This document shows positions 1 through 8,720 of a stretch of 20,000 nucleotides of DNA, piece by piece. Positions within the stretch are counted from its first letter, which is position 1. Each line of letters begins with the position of its first letter. Position numbers and translations under genes: made by a program. This DNA is from Halisarca cf. caerulea (lineage: Eukaryota > Porifera > Demospongiae > Chondrillida > Halisarcidae). Location: the NCBI GenBank assembly GCA_963170055.1, contig CAUJGJ010000444.1, positions 1,052,501 through 1,072,500 on the forward strand, given 5' to 3'. The notes under the pieces are model-generated. The model worked only from the letters and a program-made list of their open reading frames with translations. It had not been told where the DNA came from and searched no databases.

Positions 1-132
1 TTTCAGTAGGTTTAAATGTACTCATGTCAATGTGAGGGATTTCAAATGGGTCAGATCAATGGTGTCCTGTTAAAAAAGGTGGCTGCATTTCAGAAGTGTC
101 CCTTAACAGAGGTGTCACGGCTAAAATTTATA

Positions 133-346
133 AGGTAAAAGGGGGTAATTTGGAACGGCAGGAAATTTGGAACAGTCAGGCCAAAAGCAGCGTCAACCAC
201 AAGCTACATCCATTATTTCTCGTCTGTATTGTCCCCATAAACAGAGAGTTTGGCAGTAGCAAGAATGGCTGGGCAACGCAACCACAACAAAAGTTACTGG
301 CCCTGTTCCAAATTACCATCGTGTTCCAAATTACCCCCCTTTACCT
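133..346. mobile_element. Non-autonomous TIR element (MITE), left copy only
   Basis: The element begins AGGTAAAAGGGGGTAATTTG and ends with its inverse (CAAATTACCCCCCTTTACCT), giving ends of about 25 bp with one mismatch. A second block (ATTTGGAACAG...GGCC) extends the inverted ends to about 50 bp with small gaps. It is flanked by TA on both sides (131-132 and 347-348), as expected for Tc1/mariner-type targets. It is 214 bp long, with no coding capacity. The equivalent site in the right copy (12101-12109) has only aagttactt, which looks like an excision footprint or a core deletion. Confidence 0.8.
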
Positions 347-499
347 TACAGTTTCAATGGTGGTCCAATCTAACTTACAATTTCTCTTATATCTTTCTCT
401 GCACAATATAAATGTGTTACCCTCCTTAGGAATTGCTCTTGCGTCTCATCGCGTCTTCGTCTTGTTTGTCCAGTGCATTTACACAGGAGGTCGGTAGAC

Positions 500-662
500 A
501 TTCGAGTCATTGTTTCGCCATAAGAGAGCCCCTCCTCCCTAACATTGTTGCCATTGGTTACCTATGCGTTTCATATCCGTTAGATTGCGTTAAGGCTCGT
601 TTCTAACGGGGCACGGTCCGGCTGCCAAAACAGGCGAAGGGAAGAGGTACCCACCTGTACGC
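500..662 (+). promoter_or_regulatory. Probable promoter/5' flank of the membrane protein gene
   Basis: The 160 bases before the start codon are richer in GC than the surrounding spacer. They hold a CT-rich box (agcccctcctccc), an inverted CCAAT box (attgg near 553-557) and an inverted pair, ccgttag (577-583) and ctaacgg (603-609), each containing a Myb-like TAACGG word. No TATA box is evident. The block is largely kept in the right copy, although the left half of the inverted pair is mutated there and a hairpin has inserted. A regulatory role is inferred. Confidence 0.3.
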
Positions 663-2849
663 ATGGCTTCATTTTCAGGAGCACGTTTCGAATTGTTTTA
701 CATTTTGTGTTTGATTGCCGTGACACAGTACAAGCCAGGTTCCGCGGGATGCCCTCCTGGAACTTTGCCTGTATCAGATGGTCAGGAGGCGCACAATTCT
801 ACTCTGCTACGATGTCAATGTGGGAATGTACCTACGGCCATTGACCAGATGACAGCTGGGGCTGATTCGGACAGTATTATCAACCTTTACAACGGGATTG
901 CTTTTTGCGACCAAACGGAAAACGGCCTCCGTGCGTATGTGAGGAAGTCGTTCTGGGCCGGATACTATGCTAAGCATGCCAACGACACGGGTAATAATTC
1001 TTGTCACCCGGCACCCGACCTCTTAGTTGTTAGTCAGTGTCCGGAATCGTTCTGCCATTTCAATAGATCTGAAATAAACGCTGGAGTGGAGATTTTCCCG
1101 GGTTTTGACTCGGATGAGCTGTTCTGTGCACCACGCCATCGAGAAGGATTCCTCTGCTCTCGCTGTACAGAAGGCTACGGTGTAGCCATCAATGGCATTA
1201 ACCGTGACTGTGCAGATTGCAAAAGTGGACCATCTGGAGCCGTCAGTGTCTTCATTTGGATATTAGTAGAGCTGCTGCCTGAAGCGGTGCTTGTGTATGT
1301 GTATGTGATTGTGGATGCCCCTTTGTTGAAAGGCCATATGAATTCCTTTCTTCTTTTCGCACACACTTTCCGAGCTATGAATCTGTATGCTAACGGGATT
1401 TTGGATTTCGCATACAATTCTGATGCTGCAAAGTCTCTCACTGATTGGATCAATTGGATTTACTCACTTTGGAGTTTGAATTTCCTCGCGAGTGCCCCCT
1501 TTTTCCCTAATCTCTGTGTTTCGAACAACAACACTGAATTCTCTTCTTTAACAAAACACTCGGTGCAATACGTTGTGGCCTTCCTGCCTTTTCCTTTGCT
1601 GTTTATAGTGTATATTTTGCGGTGGTGCTATCGAAGAGAGCCTTTGAAACTGGATTTTGTATTTAGGGCCATGCAGAAGGTTCACAACTGCATAGCCAGA
1701 ATTCAGCACTATTTAGGAAAGACAAGCAGCTCGGTACGAAACGGATTTGCCTCTTTTTTGCTCCTTGTGTACTCTAAAGTCTGCTTTGTGTCCTTCTACC
1801 TCCTTGCAAGTGAGACACTCTCTACCAACTGCACGGTTGTCTTTCTAGATCCGCATTTGAGGCCATTTGATCCGATACACAGACCCCATGCTGTGTTTGC
1901 GTGTTTTGCAATTGCCCTGTTTATCTTGTGTCCGATTCTGATCCTGCTCTTCTACAAGCCTCTTGCCTGGGGTTACGAGAAACTAAAAGTGACAAATAAC
2001 GCTACCATGCAGCAGAGATTTCAATGTGTTCCTTGTAAGAAGCATATATATAGAATTTTTAACTTTTTGGATGTTTTCAGTGAAGGATTTCAAGAAAAAT
2101 ATGCATTTTTCGGTGGCTTATTGTTCTTGTATCGTGCCGTGATGTGGGCAATGTTCGCCAACATCGCAACACCTGCAGATCAGTATGTGGGTCAAATTTG
2201 TGTGACGTTTTTGCTTCTTGTAGTCCACTTGGCATGCATGCCGTACAAACGGAAGCTCAGGTGGCTAAACAGATTCGATGCCTTAATGTACTGTAACATC
2301 ATTCTTATCACTGCCATGAGTATGTATAACTATTACTTGCTGGCCTCCAATCGGAATCCATTGAAAAGCATATATGCTATCCAGCAGGTATTTGTAATAT
2401 TGCCCATGTTCTATCCCATAATCGTGTTTGTGGGATATCTTGTGTATCTTCGCAGGAGGAAAAGGTTATCTAGAAGTACCTTAAGCCAAGAAAATATTAG
2501 TTATGGTGCCATAAGCAGTTTATCATCCCTATCTGTGGCGCCCCGGAAAAATGACAGAGACACAGAGCTGCAGAATAATTCAGTATCCCCTTCTCGGTTT
2601 GAACGAGACGAGCTTCCAGAATTGTTGGATAGTGATTTGGAGCACAATCCCCAAGGTTGTTGCAGCTTTGTGCGGCACAGTTTTGTGTCCAAGAAACGGA
2701 GCAATGAATCATGTGAGAGCTGCAGAAATGATGGCAATGCAGAACTGGAGGAAGAAGACCTCTTAAGGGAGGAGTCTGTCCTAGAAGTCGAAGTGTTTGC
2801 ATACAGCACTAGTGTTCAGTATTCGTCCAATTCAAAAGGAGAACATTGA
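663..2849 (+). CDS. Secreted-type Cys-rich domain plus multi-pass membrane protein, intact copy
   Basis: A single uninterrupted 728-residue frame. Residues 1-29 look like a signal peptide (FYILCLIAV core). Residues 30-186 form an extracellular domain with 12 cysteines and N-glycosylation sequons at N45, N107, N111 and N134. It ends in an EGF/receptor-like block (GFLCSRCTEGY...CADC, 162-186). About eight to ten hydrophobic spans follow, the clearest near 193-218, 301-322, 361-384, 409-431, 480-502, 507-526, 541-562 and 575-597. A basic stop (RRRKR) and an acidic/Ser-rich cytoplasmic tail (602-728) complete it. The layout resembles the large sets of uncharacterised Cys-rich multi-span receptor or channel-like proteins in sponges and other early animals; I cannot name the family. 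The ATG at 663 is chosen because it directly precedes the signal peptide and is kept in the right copy. No canonical AATAAA was found close to the stop. The function as receptor or channel is inferred only from topology. Confidence 0.85.
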   Translation: MASFSGARFELFYILCLIAVTQYKPGSAGCPPGTLPVSDGQEAHNSTLLRCQCGNVPTAIDQMTAGADSDSIINLYNGIAFCDQTENGLRAYVRKSFWAGYYAKHANDTGNNSCHPAPDLLVVSQCPESFCHFNRSEINAGVEIFPGFDSDELFCAPRHREGFLCSRCTEGYGVAINGINRDCADCKSGPSGAVSVFIWILVELLPEAVLVYVYVIVDAPLLKGHMNSFLLFAHTFRAMNLYANGILDFAYNSDAAKSLTDWINWIYSLWSLNFLASAPFFPNLCVSNNNTEFSSLTKHSVQYVVAFLPFPLLFIVYILRWCYRREPLKLDFVFRAMQKVHNCIARIQHYLGKTSSSVRNGFASFLLLVYSKVCFVSFYLLASETLSTNCTVVFLDPHLRPFDPIHRPHAVFACFAIALFILCPILILLFYKPLAWGYEKLKVTNNATMQQRFQCVPCKKHIYRIFNFLDVFSEGFQEKYAFFGGLLFLYRAVMWAMFANIATPADQYVGQICVTFLLLVVHLACMPYKRKLRWLNRFDALMYCNIILITAMSMYNYYLLASNRNPLKSIYAIQQVFVILPMFYPIIVFVGYLVYLRRRKRLSRSTLSQENISYGAISSLSSLSVAPRKNDRDTELQNNSVSPSRFERDELPELLDSDLEHNPQGCCSFVRHSFVSKKRSNESCESCRNDGNAELEEEDLLREESVLEVEVFAYSTSVQYSSNSKGEH

Positions 2850-3246
2850 ACAAATGAAATACTTGTCAGCAATCAGATGAATAACTAAACCATATATGAT
2901 TGTGTATGTATATAATGTATGTATTAATGACATGACATTAATTTTGCTTCTACATGTATAATACCTTTTTTCATGCGTTAATTGGCTTGTAATGTCATAT
3001 CAGTATTATCATATTATTATTATTATGTGGTAGTTTGTGTTTGCTTGCTGATGATGTTCGTTGAATTTCACAAGCTTATGTTACCAGTAAGAAAAAGACG
3101 GACTTAGTTTATTGTGCACATGTGCACTCATTACAGTGAAACTTACCTGGCAGTGCATTAAAGGCCTCAAGCCTGTCTATATATAGGCTATATATAGTCC
3201 GAGAACCATGCACTAAAGCATGCAATATAATTATTATACTCTTGCA

Positions 3247-3316
3247 CCTTTACATAAAGACCAGTCGATGTCTAGAGTAGTATATAACTTGGTCCACGAA
3301 GTGGTCTTTATACAGG
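3247..3316. repeat. Small inverted-repeat element
   Basis: The left arm cctttacataaagaccag and the right arm (gtggtctttatacagg) are imperfect inverse copies about 16 bases long, separated by roughly 35 bases. A nested hairpin (ggtccac gaa gtggtc) sits at the right side. This suits a decayed MITE or a palindromic repeat. No clear target duplication was found. Confidence 0.4.
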
Positions 3317-3560
3317 TTTTATATACTGTGTGTAACGAAGTTCCTTCCCACGCGAACTTAATTCTTAGAACAATGTCAAGTCAATAATTAACAAAATGCC
3401 CAACACTGGGACCAACAGCACTACAAAACTCAGGCTAACAGAGCGATCAATCAGTAAAACTCTACACACCTTTCATTGGGCCAGGCGTAGGAATGACTTG
3501 TATTTTGGGGGGGACTCATTCAAATTGAATATCACATAGGCAGAGGAATGGTTTGCCAAG

Positions 3561-3563
3561 TGT

Positions 3564-3594
<31 letters not shown>
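3561..3594. repeat. Compound (TG)n-(G)n tract
   Basis: About eight TG units run straight into 17 consecutive G. It is a slippage-prone simple repeat, so its length may be unreliable. Confidence 0.9.
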
Positions 3595-3795
3595 CTAAAA
3601 GCCATGCATATGATGGTACACAACTCATGGTAAATATCGCAATTGTGTCTATGCATGCAATGCTATACACAGATAATATTACATATTGGTCATTGCATGA
3701 GATTATAAGTACCAGTGTTATATTCTTGTACTTTATTGTATATCACACTTTTTCACCAAATGTGTTGAATATGCAGCTTTTCAGTCAGCTTATTT

Positions 3796-3852
3796 GGGGG
3801 GGGGGGGAAGACATTCTTGCCCCCCCCCCCTTTGTGATGAGTGAGGGGGCCA

Positions 3853-3882
<30 letters not shown>
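3796..3882. repeat. Poly-G and poly-C tracts
   Basis: Twelve G at 3796-3807, a run of C from about 3820 and 28 C at 3855-3882. The G run and the following C run could pair as a hairpin, and either strand could form four-stranded or i-motif structures. Lengths this long are often miscalled in assemblies. Confidence 0.9.
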
Positions 3883-3884
<2 letters not shown>

Positions 3885-3926
3885 TTCCGCCGCCTACGTA
3901 TCATGTGCAGTTCATGTGCAGTATAA

Positions 3927-4658
3927 TAGCTTGTTTCATGTAATCATCATCACTGGTCATAGCCAGAACGGTCCTTGACCTCAGCAGAATAAATCATTGC
4001 ATCCTGCAAGTCAGCAGGCAAAGAGCCAGATAAGATAACGCATAGTACAAGGAGGTGAGACAAAAATAACCGAAAAATAATAAACAAGAACAAAAGGAAT
4101 GAACAACAAAAGGAATAAACAACAACACCTAAACATAGGGAGCACAGCTATGCAACATTACTGGACAGGTGACACATATAATAATATAATAACAATATAT
4201 GATCAGGCAAACATGGGGGGGGGGGGGGGGGGCTATAGCTCCTCCAGCCCCCATGTCGGGTTCCTACAACTATGCCTTAGTTATAGACAGTGAGCTCGAA
4301 CAAAAGCATGACTAAAAAGTGATTAAACGTGATAGGTTGAGATAAGTATAAGATTCAAAGGACATTACAAAGAACTTAGTAGTGTATTCTAAAAGGTGAC
4401 CATAGACTAGACTAAATACTAATTAAACGGTGAACTGAGACACAGACAAACCTTACAATTACATGCATCCACTACTTATCACAGCACATGCATGGAACCA
4501 TGGATAGTATAAAATAGAGAAGGGTAGGTAGTCTTTATATGCAGGACAGGTTTCACTGTATGTAGTTTTAGCTTTATATAATGCAACATTCTTTGGCTCG
4601 TCTAATCTGCTCGAGATCGGTAGTCTGATGTCTGACTATAGGAGTTGGTTGACCAGAC
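3927..4658. other. Spacer without a recognised gene
   Basis: It is shared with 13619-14363 of the right copy. It contains an 18-G run (4215-4232; interrupted and longer in the right copy at 13911-13940) and a terminal motif gtttcactgta (4549-4559) of the inverted-repeat family described at 11809. On the minus strand its start reads MTSDDDYMKQAI in both copies, but the frame is not sustained. I see no supportable gene. Confidence 0.5.
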
Positions 4659-4767
4659 TAGCACCTATAGGGGTAAGTCTCATGAACCAGACCCTACTCG
4701 CTCACACACTTTTCTTGCCGTGTGTGGGCGAGTAGGGTCTGGTCACGCGAGACTACCTAGGTGTCGC
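4659..4767. mobile_element. Foldback (palindromic) repeat, left copy
   Basis: The core arms 4686-4709 and 4720-4743 are 24 bases each, inverse to one another with one mismatch, around a 10-base loop (ttttcttgcc). Pairing continues outward with gaps: agtctc (4677-4682) against gagact (4749-4754), and cacctatag against ctaggtg. The total is about 105 bases with no coding capacity. It fits a foldback or MITE-type repeat or a transcribed hairpin. It is present in both copies, so it predates the duplication. Confidence 0.65.
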
Positions 4768-5500
4768 CCACAGGGCATTTATATCCACCCTAGTCTCGTT
4801 CCCAGACCCACTAGCGCCTAAGCGCCCCTCGTATATACGCCCTCGCTACGATGGGGAAAATGGCCGTCGCGAAAATATACCAAAGATTTTTCGTGTTATT
4901 TTCATCTATTTTGCCATATATTACCACTTATCTTTCATAAACATTATGTTATGCATGTGTGTGTTGAATACAATTGAGGTTGAGCAATGAACAAAGCAAA
5001 CTGAGCAAAAAGCGACGGTTTGAAAACTTTTGGTAACAGACACAAATCGCTGGCTTCTTCGAAATTGAAAATGGCATTCAAATGGGTTGAAAGTTACATT
5101 AATACTTAGCAAATTCTATGATCGTTCCAGATTTTGTTTGCACTTAGCAAATTCTATGATCGCTCCAGATTTTGTTTGCACTTAGCAATATAACTGGTTT
5201 GAGCATTATCATAAAGGAAAATACCACTTTGGGGGAAGGGGGGGGGGCAAATTCGAAGGAAAAACGTAACAAATTTACCTATTACTGTCTCATCTGATTA
5301 TATTGCTTCACACAAGCAGAAAATCAATAGTAACCAATATCCAAAGTCCAATATCGAGAAAAAGAAACTTTCAGGACGCTTTCAATTCCGGAAGTGATTT
5401 TAATTTCTATCAACCTATCGAAAGCGGCCATTTTTCGTGACGCAACGTAAGGACGTAGTGGTATTTCCCCCCGCCGGTTCAAGAACGCGTATTAATAATA
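4768..5500. other. Spacer, possibly with a TATA-less promoter at its right end
   Basis: It has the word tagtctcgttcccagaccc near 4791-4810 (partly echoing the foldback arm), a 38-bp tandem repeat and, at 5380-5490, an ETS-like ccggaagtg, a gcggccattttt word and two acgtaagg/acgtag words that look promoter-like. A 29-codon frame starting ATGGGGAAAATGG (4850) is open in both copies but has no further support. It matches 14471-15172 in the right copy. Confidence 0.35.
5104..5188. repeat. 38-bp tandem repeat
   Basis: The unit acttagcaaattctatgatc... occurs at about 5104 and 5142, with a partial third unit at 5180. The right copy has only one full unit plus the partial (from 14813), so this tract changed length after the copies separated. 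Confidence 0.9.
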
Positions 5501-5515
5501 AAAGTTCTATTTCCT
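5501..5515. repeat. Target site duplication, left half
   Basis: aaagttctatttcct occurs here and again at 7171-7185, flanking the LINE insertion. The right copy has a single instance at about 15173-15187, which identifies the empty site. Confidence 0.9.
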
Positions 5516-7170
5516 TTTTTTTTGCGGTTTGAATACAATTGATAGTTCAACAGAATATTCAAACATACACAGTAGGATAGTATAATAGATGTAAATGAGC
5601 TACTGAAGTAAATCAACAGTCAATCTTGGCCTCTGAAGTGACCAGGGGCACATCTTCATCAGAGTATCTGATAGTCCTTCCCGATCCCCTTGAACCCCTC
5701 AGACACATGATGGCTGATTTGAATAGACAGAATGATAGGCAGCAGCGTATCCAGCCCATACATTGAGAATAGGGGATGTCTCTCTTCTCGGCTAGGAGAC
5801 CGGCCAGTCTACTGTACGTGGTGGTTGCGAGCTTGCCAATCCCACCAGAAGCTGATAGAACTATGGGAGTGAATGATCCATGTTCCACTTCCAACACTCT
5901 TTGTTCGTAAGCTCTCTTTTTCTCCTTTTCGTGTCTTCTGAAAGTGGCTTCCAGAGAGGTTTTCAAATTTGAGGGTGCGAAGGGGTTGAACACCCTTATG
6001 TCAAAGAATGCACTCTCAAACGAACCTCCCCAGAAACCTCGAGCTTTGATGTCAAGACGGGCATTTTCGTCAGTGATTGATGACCTGTAGTGAAAGGCTT
6101 CTCCTGAGAGGGGTTGGAGGTGTGGTTCAATTTTGACATCATGACACACCTCTTGCATCAGTTCTGCAGTAAAGTCTCGGATGGCATTGTGCCTGAGGGT
6201 AGGGTAGCCCCCATAGGAGCAGGTAAAGGCATGTTCAACAGAAAAGATCTTCCCGCAACGACAATGGGTGGGGAGATGCTTGGGATGCCAGCCATACCTG
6301 AAACAAAGCGCATCCCGAAACGCTCCTTTGTGGAGAGCAAACCCTTGTGAGGCCAGGGGGATGGCATTCAACCACTGCGAAGCACCCTTTTCTTGATTCA
6401 ATTCCATAGCACGCTGAAGTTGAGGTGCCAGGTCTTCTTTCAGAGTGTCTGCTTGGTCATTTTGTTTCTGTCGTTTCCTCTTTTTAAGAGTCTGCTTGAT
6501 TTGATTTTGCTGGGAGGACACTGTGTCGGGACATTGTTTGCTTTGCTGTAAGATCAGCAGTGAAAGTGGAGCAGTGATTTCTTTTGAGGCCAAGTAGAAA
6601 TCATTGGATTCCTTGACCAGGTTGATGATCCCTAATCCTCCAAGGCATGTGGGAAAGGAAAACAGCTCTCGTTCAGAGTCACTAAAGGCATCCCGCCCCA
6701 TGATTGTAGGCAATAGATGGTATCGAATTGCATCCTCCAAAGGAGTGAACAAATCACTAATATCTGGGATGGTTCTTGCGATGTATGTCCACTTGTGGAT
6801 CAAACTGTGGCTGAGGGCTGCATAAGCTGCATGGGGTTGACTCTTCGCAATCTCAGTTAGCATGATGATTTCGTCAACCCATGACTTCACTTTGTCAGAT
6901 ACATACGATTCCACAAACGTGGAAGAACCTAGAGCTGCTCCCAAATGTCGTTGACCTTGGGTGGTAATTTGAACATTTGATCCTTCGAAAATTTCCTTAG
7001 CTTCTGTAAAGGATTTGTCTTTGACTATCAGCCATGATTTTTGGGCATTGACGTAGTAACCATAGCCAGGACCGATGTCATTCAGGAGATTCCACCATTC
7101 TCTGATTTTTTTGATTTTGCCGTTTGCCGTGGCATCGTCTGCGAACCACTAGTTCTACTAGAACCACTAG
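5516..7170 (-). mobile_element. 5'-truncated non-LTR retrotransposon (RT end plus restriction-like endonuclease), left copy only
   Basis: The insertion is exact against the empty site in the right copy. It lies on the minus strand, with a short poly(A) (T run 5515-5523 on the plus strand) at its 3' end and a 15-bp target duplication, as expected from target-primed reverse transcription. The coding sequence breaks in directly at the reverse transcriptase FADD motif. Between that point and the target duplication are about 25 bases (ccactag ttctactagaa ccactag) with a 13-base palindrome gttctactagaac, which looks like filler DNA from 5' end joining. Confidence 0.92.
5613..7145 (-). pseudogene. 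Reverse transcriptase C-terminal part and restriction-like endonuclease domain (LINE ORF remnant)
   Basis: The frame is open for 510 residues from FADDATANGK to the stop, although no start codon of its own is evident and the 5' part of the polyprotein is gone. FADD is the catalytic YxDD-type motif of reverse transcriptase; GYYVNAQKSWLIV follows as the usual palm/thumb segment. A Cys-His cluster, CxCx7Hx3C (about residues 295-309), is followed by RHN (318-320), EPHLQPL, ARLDIKARGFW (D365) and FFDIRVFNPF (D382, R384). That order matches the CCHC-RHN-PD-(D/E)xK arrangement known for R2-like restriction-like endonucleases, with R where K is typical. It would cut the target DNA for integration. 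Since no stop or frameshift interrupts it, the insertion is young. Clade assignment beyond an RLE-type LINE is not possible by eye. Confidence 0.85.
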
Positions 7171-7185
7171 AAAGTTCTATTTCCT
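7171..7185. repeat. Target site duplication, right half
   Basis: Second instance of aaagttctatttcct, matching 5501-5515. It marks the 5' end of the inserted LINE. Confidence 0.9.
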
Positions 7186-7632
7186 CGAGCCAACGGTCGG
7201 TTTAGGCGGGCAAACTATCGATTTTGTTGTAAGTTGTTCTTGTCTAGTTGTTTTAGCTGTTGTAGACTAGGTATTTTGTGTCTTATTTCCATTCACGCGC
7301 GCGAAAATCACTGCGTCATTTTCTGATGACATGTGACGTTTTGTTTACAGTACTGTTTCTGTGACGTAGTTCACCAATTCTGGGACGTGCACGCACCAAT
7401 TCCCGAACAGCAGCAGGCGGATATGAACACCCTGTGTCAGAACCTTGTATGCCCCCCTCTCCGGGAGTCTCACATGAGGGCTCATGCACACAACAGTTGT
7501 GGAAGTGGTCCGTAACATTAATACTGTATTTTTATGGGTATAAGTAACAGTTTTGATGCCTAAAATTTACTGGTAAAATATGGGGTGCGACTTATGCACA
7601 GAATAGTATAATGGCTCTTAGGGACAACTTGA
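7186..7632. other. Spacer with a conserved 60-codon frame and a repeat fragment
   Basis: A frame at 7333-7515 (ending NSCGSGP) is unchanged in the right copy (15335-15517). It follows a plausible splice acceptor (ttttgtttacag, ending at 7350), so an exon is conceivable, but no family is recognised and no base changes exist to test for selection. The stretch at 7530-7605 (tactgtattttta...ggggtgcgacttatgca) resembles a dispersed noncoding repeat common in aquatic invertebrates. Confidence 0.3.
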
Positions 7633-8061
7633 ACCTCCTATGGACAAAAAGCCTTTAGCTTTGCTGGTGCCTTGCTTCGGAAGACTCTACCGCCATACAT
7701 ACGTACTACCAACGATCCTCAATCCTTCAATAGGCTAGCTAAGGACTTCTATCAACACAACTGCTAATTTTCTCACCAATTATTTATTATTTGCATGAGA
7801 TTTGTATATTCCATGTCAACTTTTGCTAACTTTTTGTTACTGTATTATGATCAGCATTAAATTTAATCATCATTGTTTGCTTGCATGTTTTTGAATGAAA
7901 GCCGTACTTCACTTTTATTTTCTTTAATTTATATCCCTTGCTTTGTATATCTTTTGTACTTTTCTTGTATGTTTGTTTTTACCTTCTGGGTGTCTTTATA
8001 GTGGCCTTAGGCTATCGGCTCCTCAGACTTAATAAGATTACTATATCCTATCCTATCCTAT
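7633..8061 (+). mobile_element. 3' end of an L2/CR1-like LINE, left copy
   Basis: The last 44 codons of a LINE ORF2 can be read at 7633-7767 (TSYGQKAFSFAGALL followed by LPPYIRTTNDPQSF), which is the typical yG.rsF...LP..IR....F C-terminal pattern of L2/CR1-type elements. A roughly 290-base 3' UTR ends in (TATCC)3 at about 8045-8060, a simple-repeat tail typical of these clades. An upstream in-frame stop shows 5' truncation. The words atggct at 7611-7616 and after the tail could be a short target duplication. It is shared by both copies, so it is older than the duplication. Confidence 0.7.
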
Positions 8062-8180
8062 GGCTATAATGAAATGATAATGCTGTTCAAAACCAAGGTA
8101 TACATTAATTTACGTACATATGCATGTACATGCAAACTCAATTATATGTCTAATGACAGTCCCATATCCCAGGGCCCCCT

Positions 8181-8203
8181 CACACACACACACACACACA
8201 CAC
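8181..8203. repeat. (CA)n microsatellite
   Basis: About 11 CA units; the right copy (16176-16201) has more. Confidence 0.95.
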
Positions 8204-8243
8204 CATGCACGAACGCCACACATGTACGTAGATCATGGTAAAA

Positions 8244-8262
8244 TTGAATTTTTGAAATTCAA
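8244..8262 (-). terminator. Hairpin downstream of the metallothionein gene
   Basis: ttgaattt-ttg-aaattcaa is a perfect 8-bp stem with a 3-base loop, about 125 bases 3' of the metallothionein stop on the minus strand. It is identical in the right copy. It could be a 3' UTR structure. A terminator role is only a guess, because animal genes end by polyadenylation and no AATAAA is seen nearby. Confidence 0.2.
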
Positions 8263-8385
8263 AAGTATACTGTCAGTGCCTAATACAGTGAACAACTGAC
8301 ATGAACTAGACTACGACTCGATCAGACTAAAATACTCGCGGCTAGCCCGGAGTCCACAAATCTTCACGTGTTCAGCCGTTCAAAA

Positions 8386-8562
8386 CTACTTACAGCAGTC
8401 TTTCCCGCGTTTTGGGCACTGGCAGTTGTCCCCACACTTACAGTCGTCGCTTTTGCATCCCTGGCAGATACAGACACAACACTTGGTACAGTTCTCCACG
8501 CACTGGTCGCCACATTTACAGTCACCGCCAAAACATGGACAATTCTTTACTTTGCAAGGCAT
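8386..8562 (-). CDS. Metallothionein, left copy
   Basis: A complete 58-residue frame from ATG (8562-8560) to TAG, starting MPCKVKNCPCFGGDCKCG. It has 18 cysteines (31% of residues) and no aromatic residue except F11. Cysteines occur as CxC pairs (8/10, 15/17, 31/33, 41/43, 47/49) and CC pairs (28/29, 56/57), with lysines next to many of them. This is the composition of a metallothionein, a cytosolic protein that binds Zn, Cu and Cd in thiolate clusters. DCKCGDQC (14-21) and DCKCGDNC (40-47) are an internal repeat, suggesting two metal-binding lobes. The start has A at -3 (aaatATG). A metal response element core lies about 150 bases upstream. The gene is intronless as read, although TGTAAGT words could act as donors. 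The nearby longer frames on the plus strand are shadows of it. Other short Cys-rich proteins such as toxins or copper chaperones are less likely given the absence of a signal peptide and the CxC spacing. Confidence 0.87.
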   Translation of the reverse strand: MPCKVKNCPCFGGDCKCGDQCVENCTKCCVCICQGCKSDDCKCGDNCQCPKRGKDCCK

Positions 8563-8710
8563 ATTTCTTCCGCTGATTCGTGAACAATTTTACAAGTTTG
8601 ATGAAACAGGAGAAAGAGAGAGTGTGGTTCGCCGAAAACTTCGAAAGTATTTGAACCCAATCGATGAGCGTAGTGCAAACCTCGCGGAATAGCGTAGTGC
8701 ATTTGCTACG

Positions 8711-8720
8711 GCGTGCACGC
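8711..8720 (-). promoter_or_regulatory. Palindromic metal response element upstream of metallothionein
   Basis: GCGTGCACGC contains the MTF-1 core TGCRCNC (TGCACGC) on both strands. It lies about 150-158 bases before the metallothionein ATG and is unchanged in the right copy. A CACGTG palindrome follows at 8744-8749. MTF-1 binding to such cores drives metal-induced transcription of metallothioneins in animals; activity here is inferred. Confidence 0.55.

Larger units (their letters stand above)
2850..3926. other. 3' flank of the membrane protein gene, absent from the right copy
   Basis: AT-rich noncoding sequence. It holds a short inverted repeat (3247-3316), a compound (TG)n-poly-G tract and long poly-G/poly-C tracts. 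I see no convincing gene on either strand. The whole block, together with the last two thirds of the upstream gene, is missing from the right copy, where a 262-base unrelated segment takes its place. Confidence 0.7.

Noticed and set aside
96..497. 133-codon plus-strand frame
   Set aside because: It runs through the inserted MITE and is shortened in the right copy only because the MITE is missing. There is no protein-like pattern.
6114..6825. Plus-strand frames inside the LINE
   Set aside because: They are antisense shadows of the RT/endonuclease frame.
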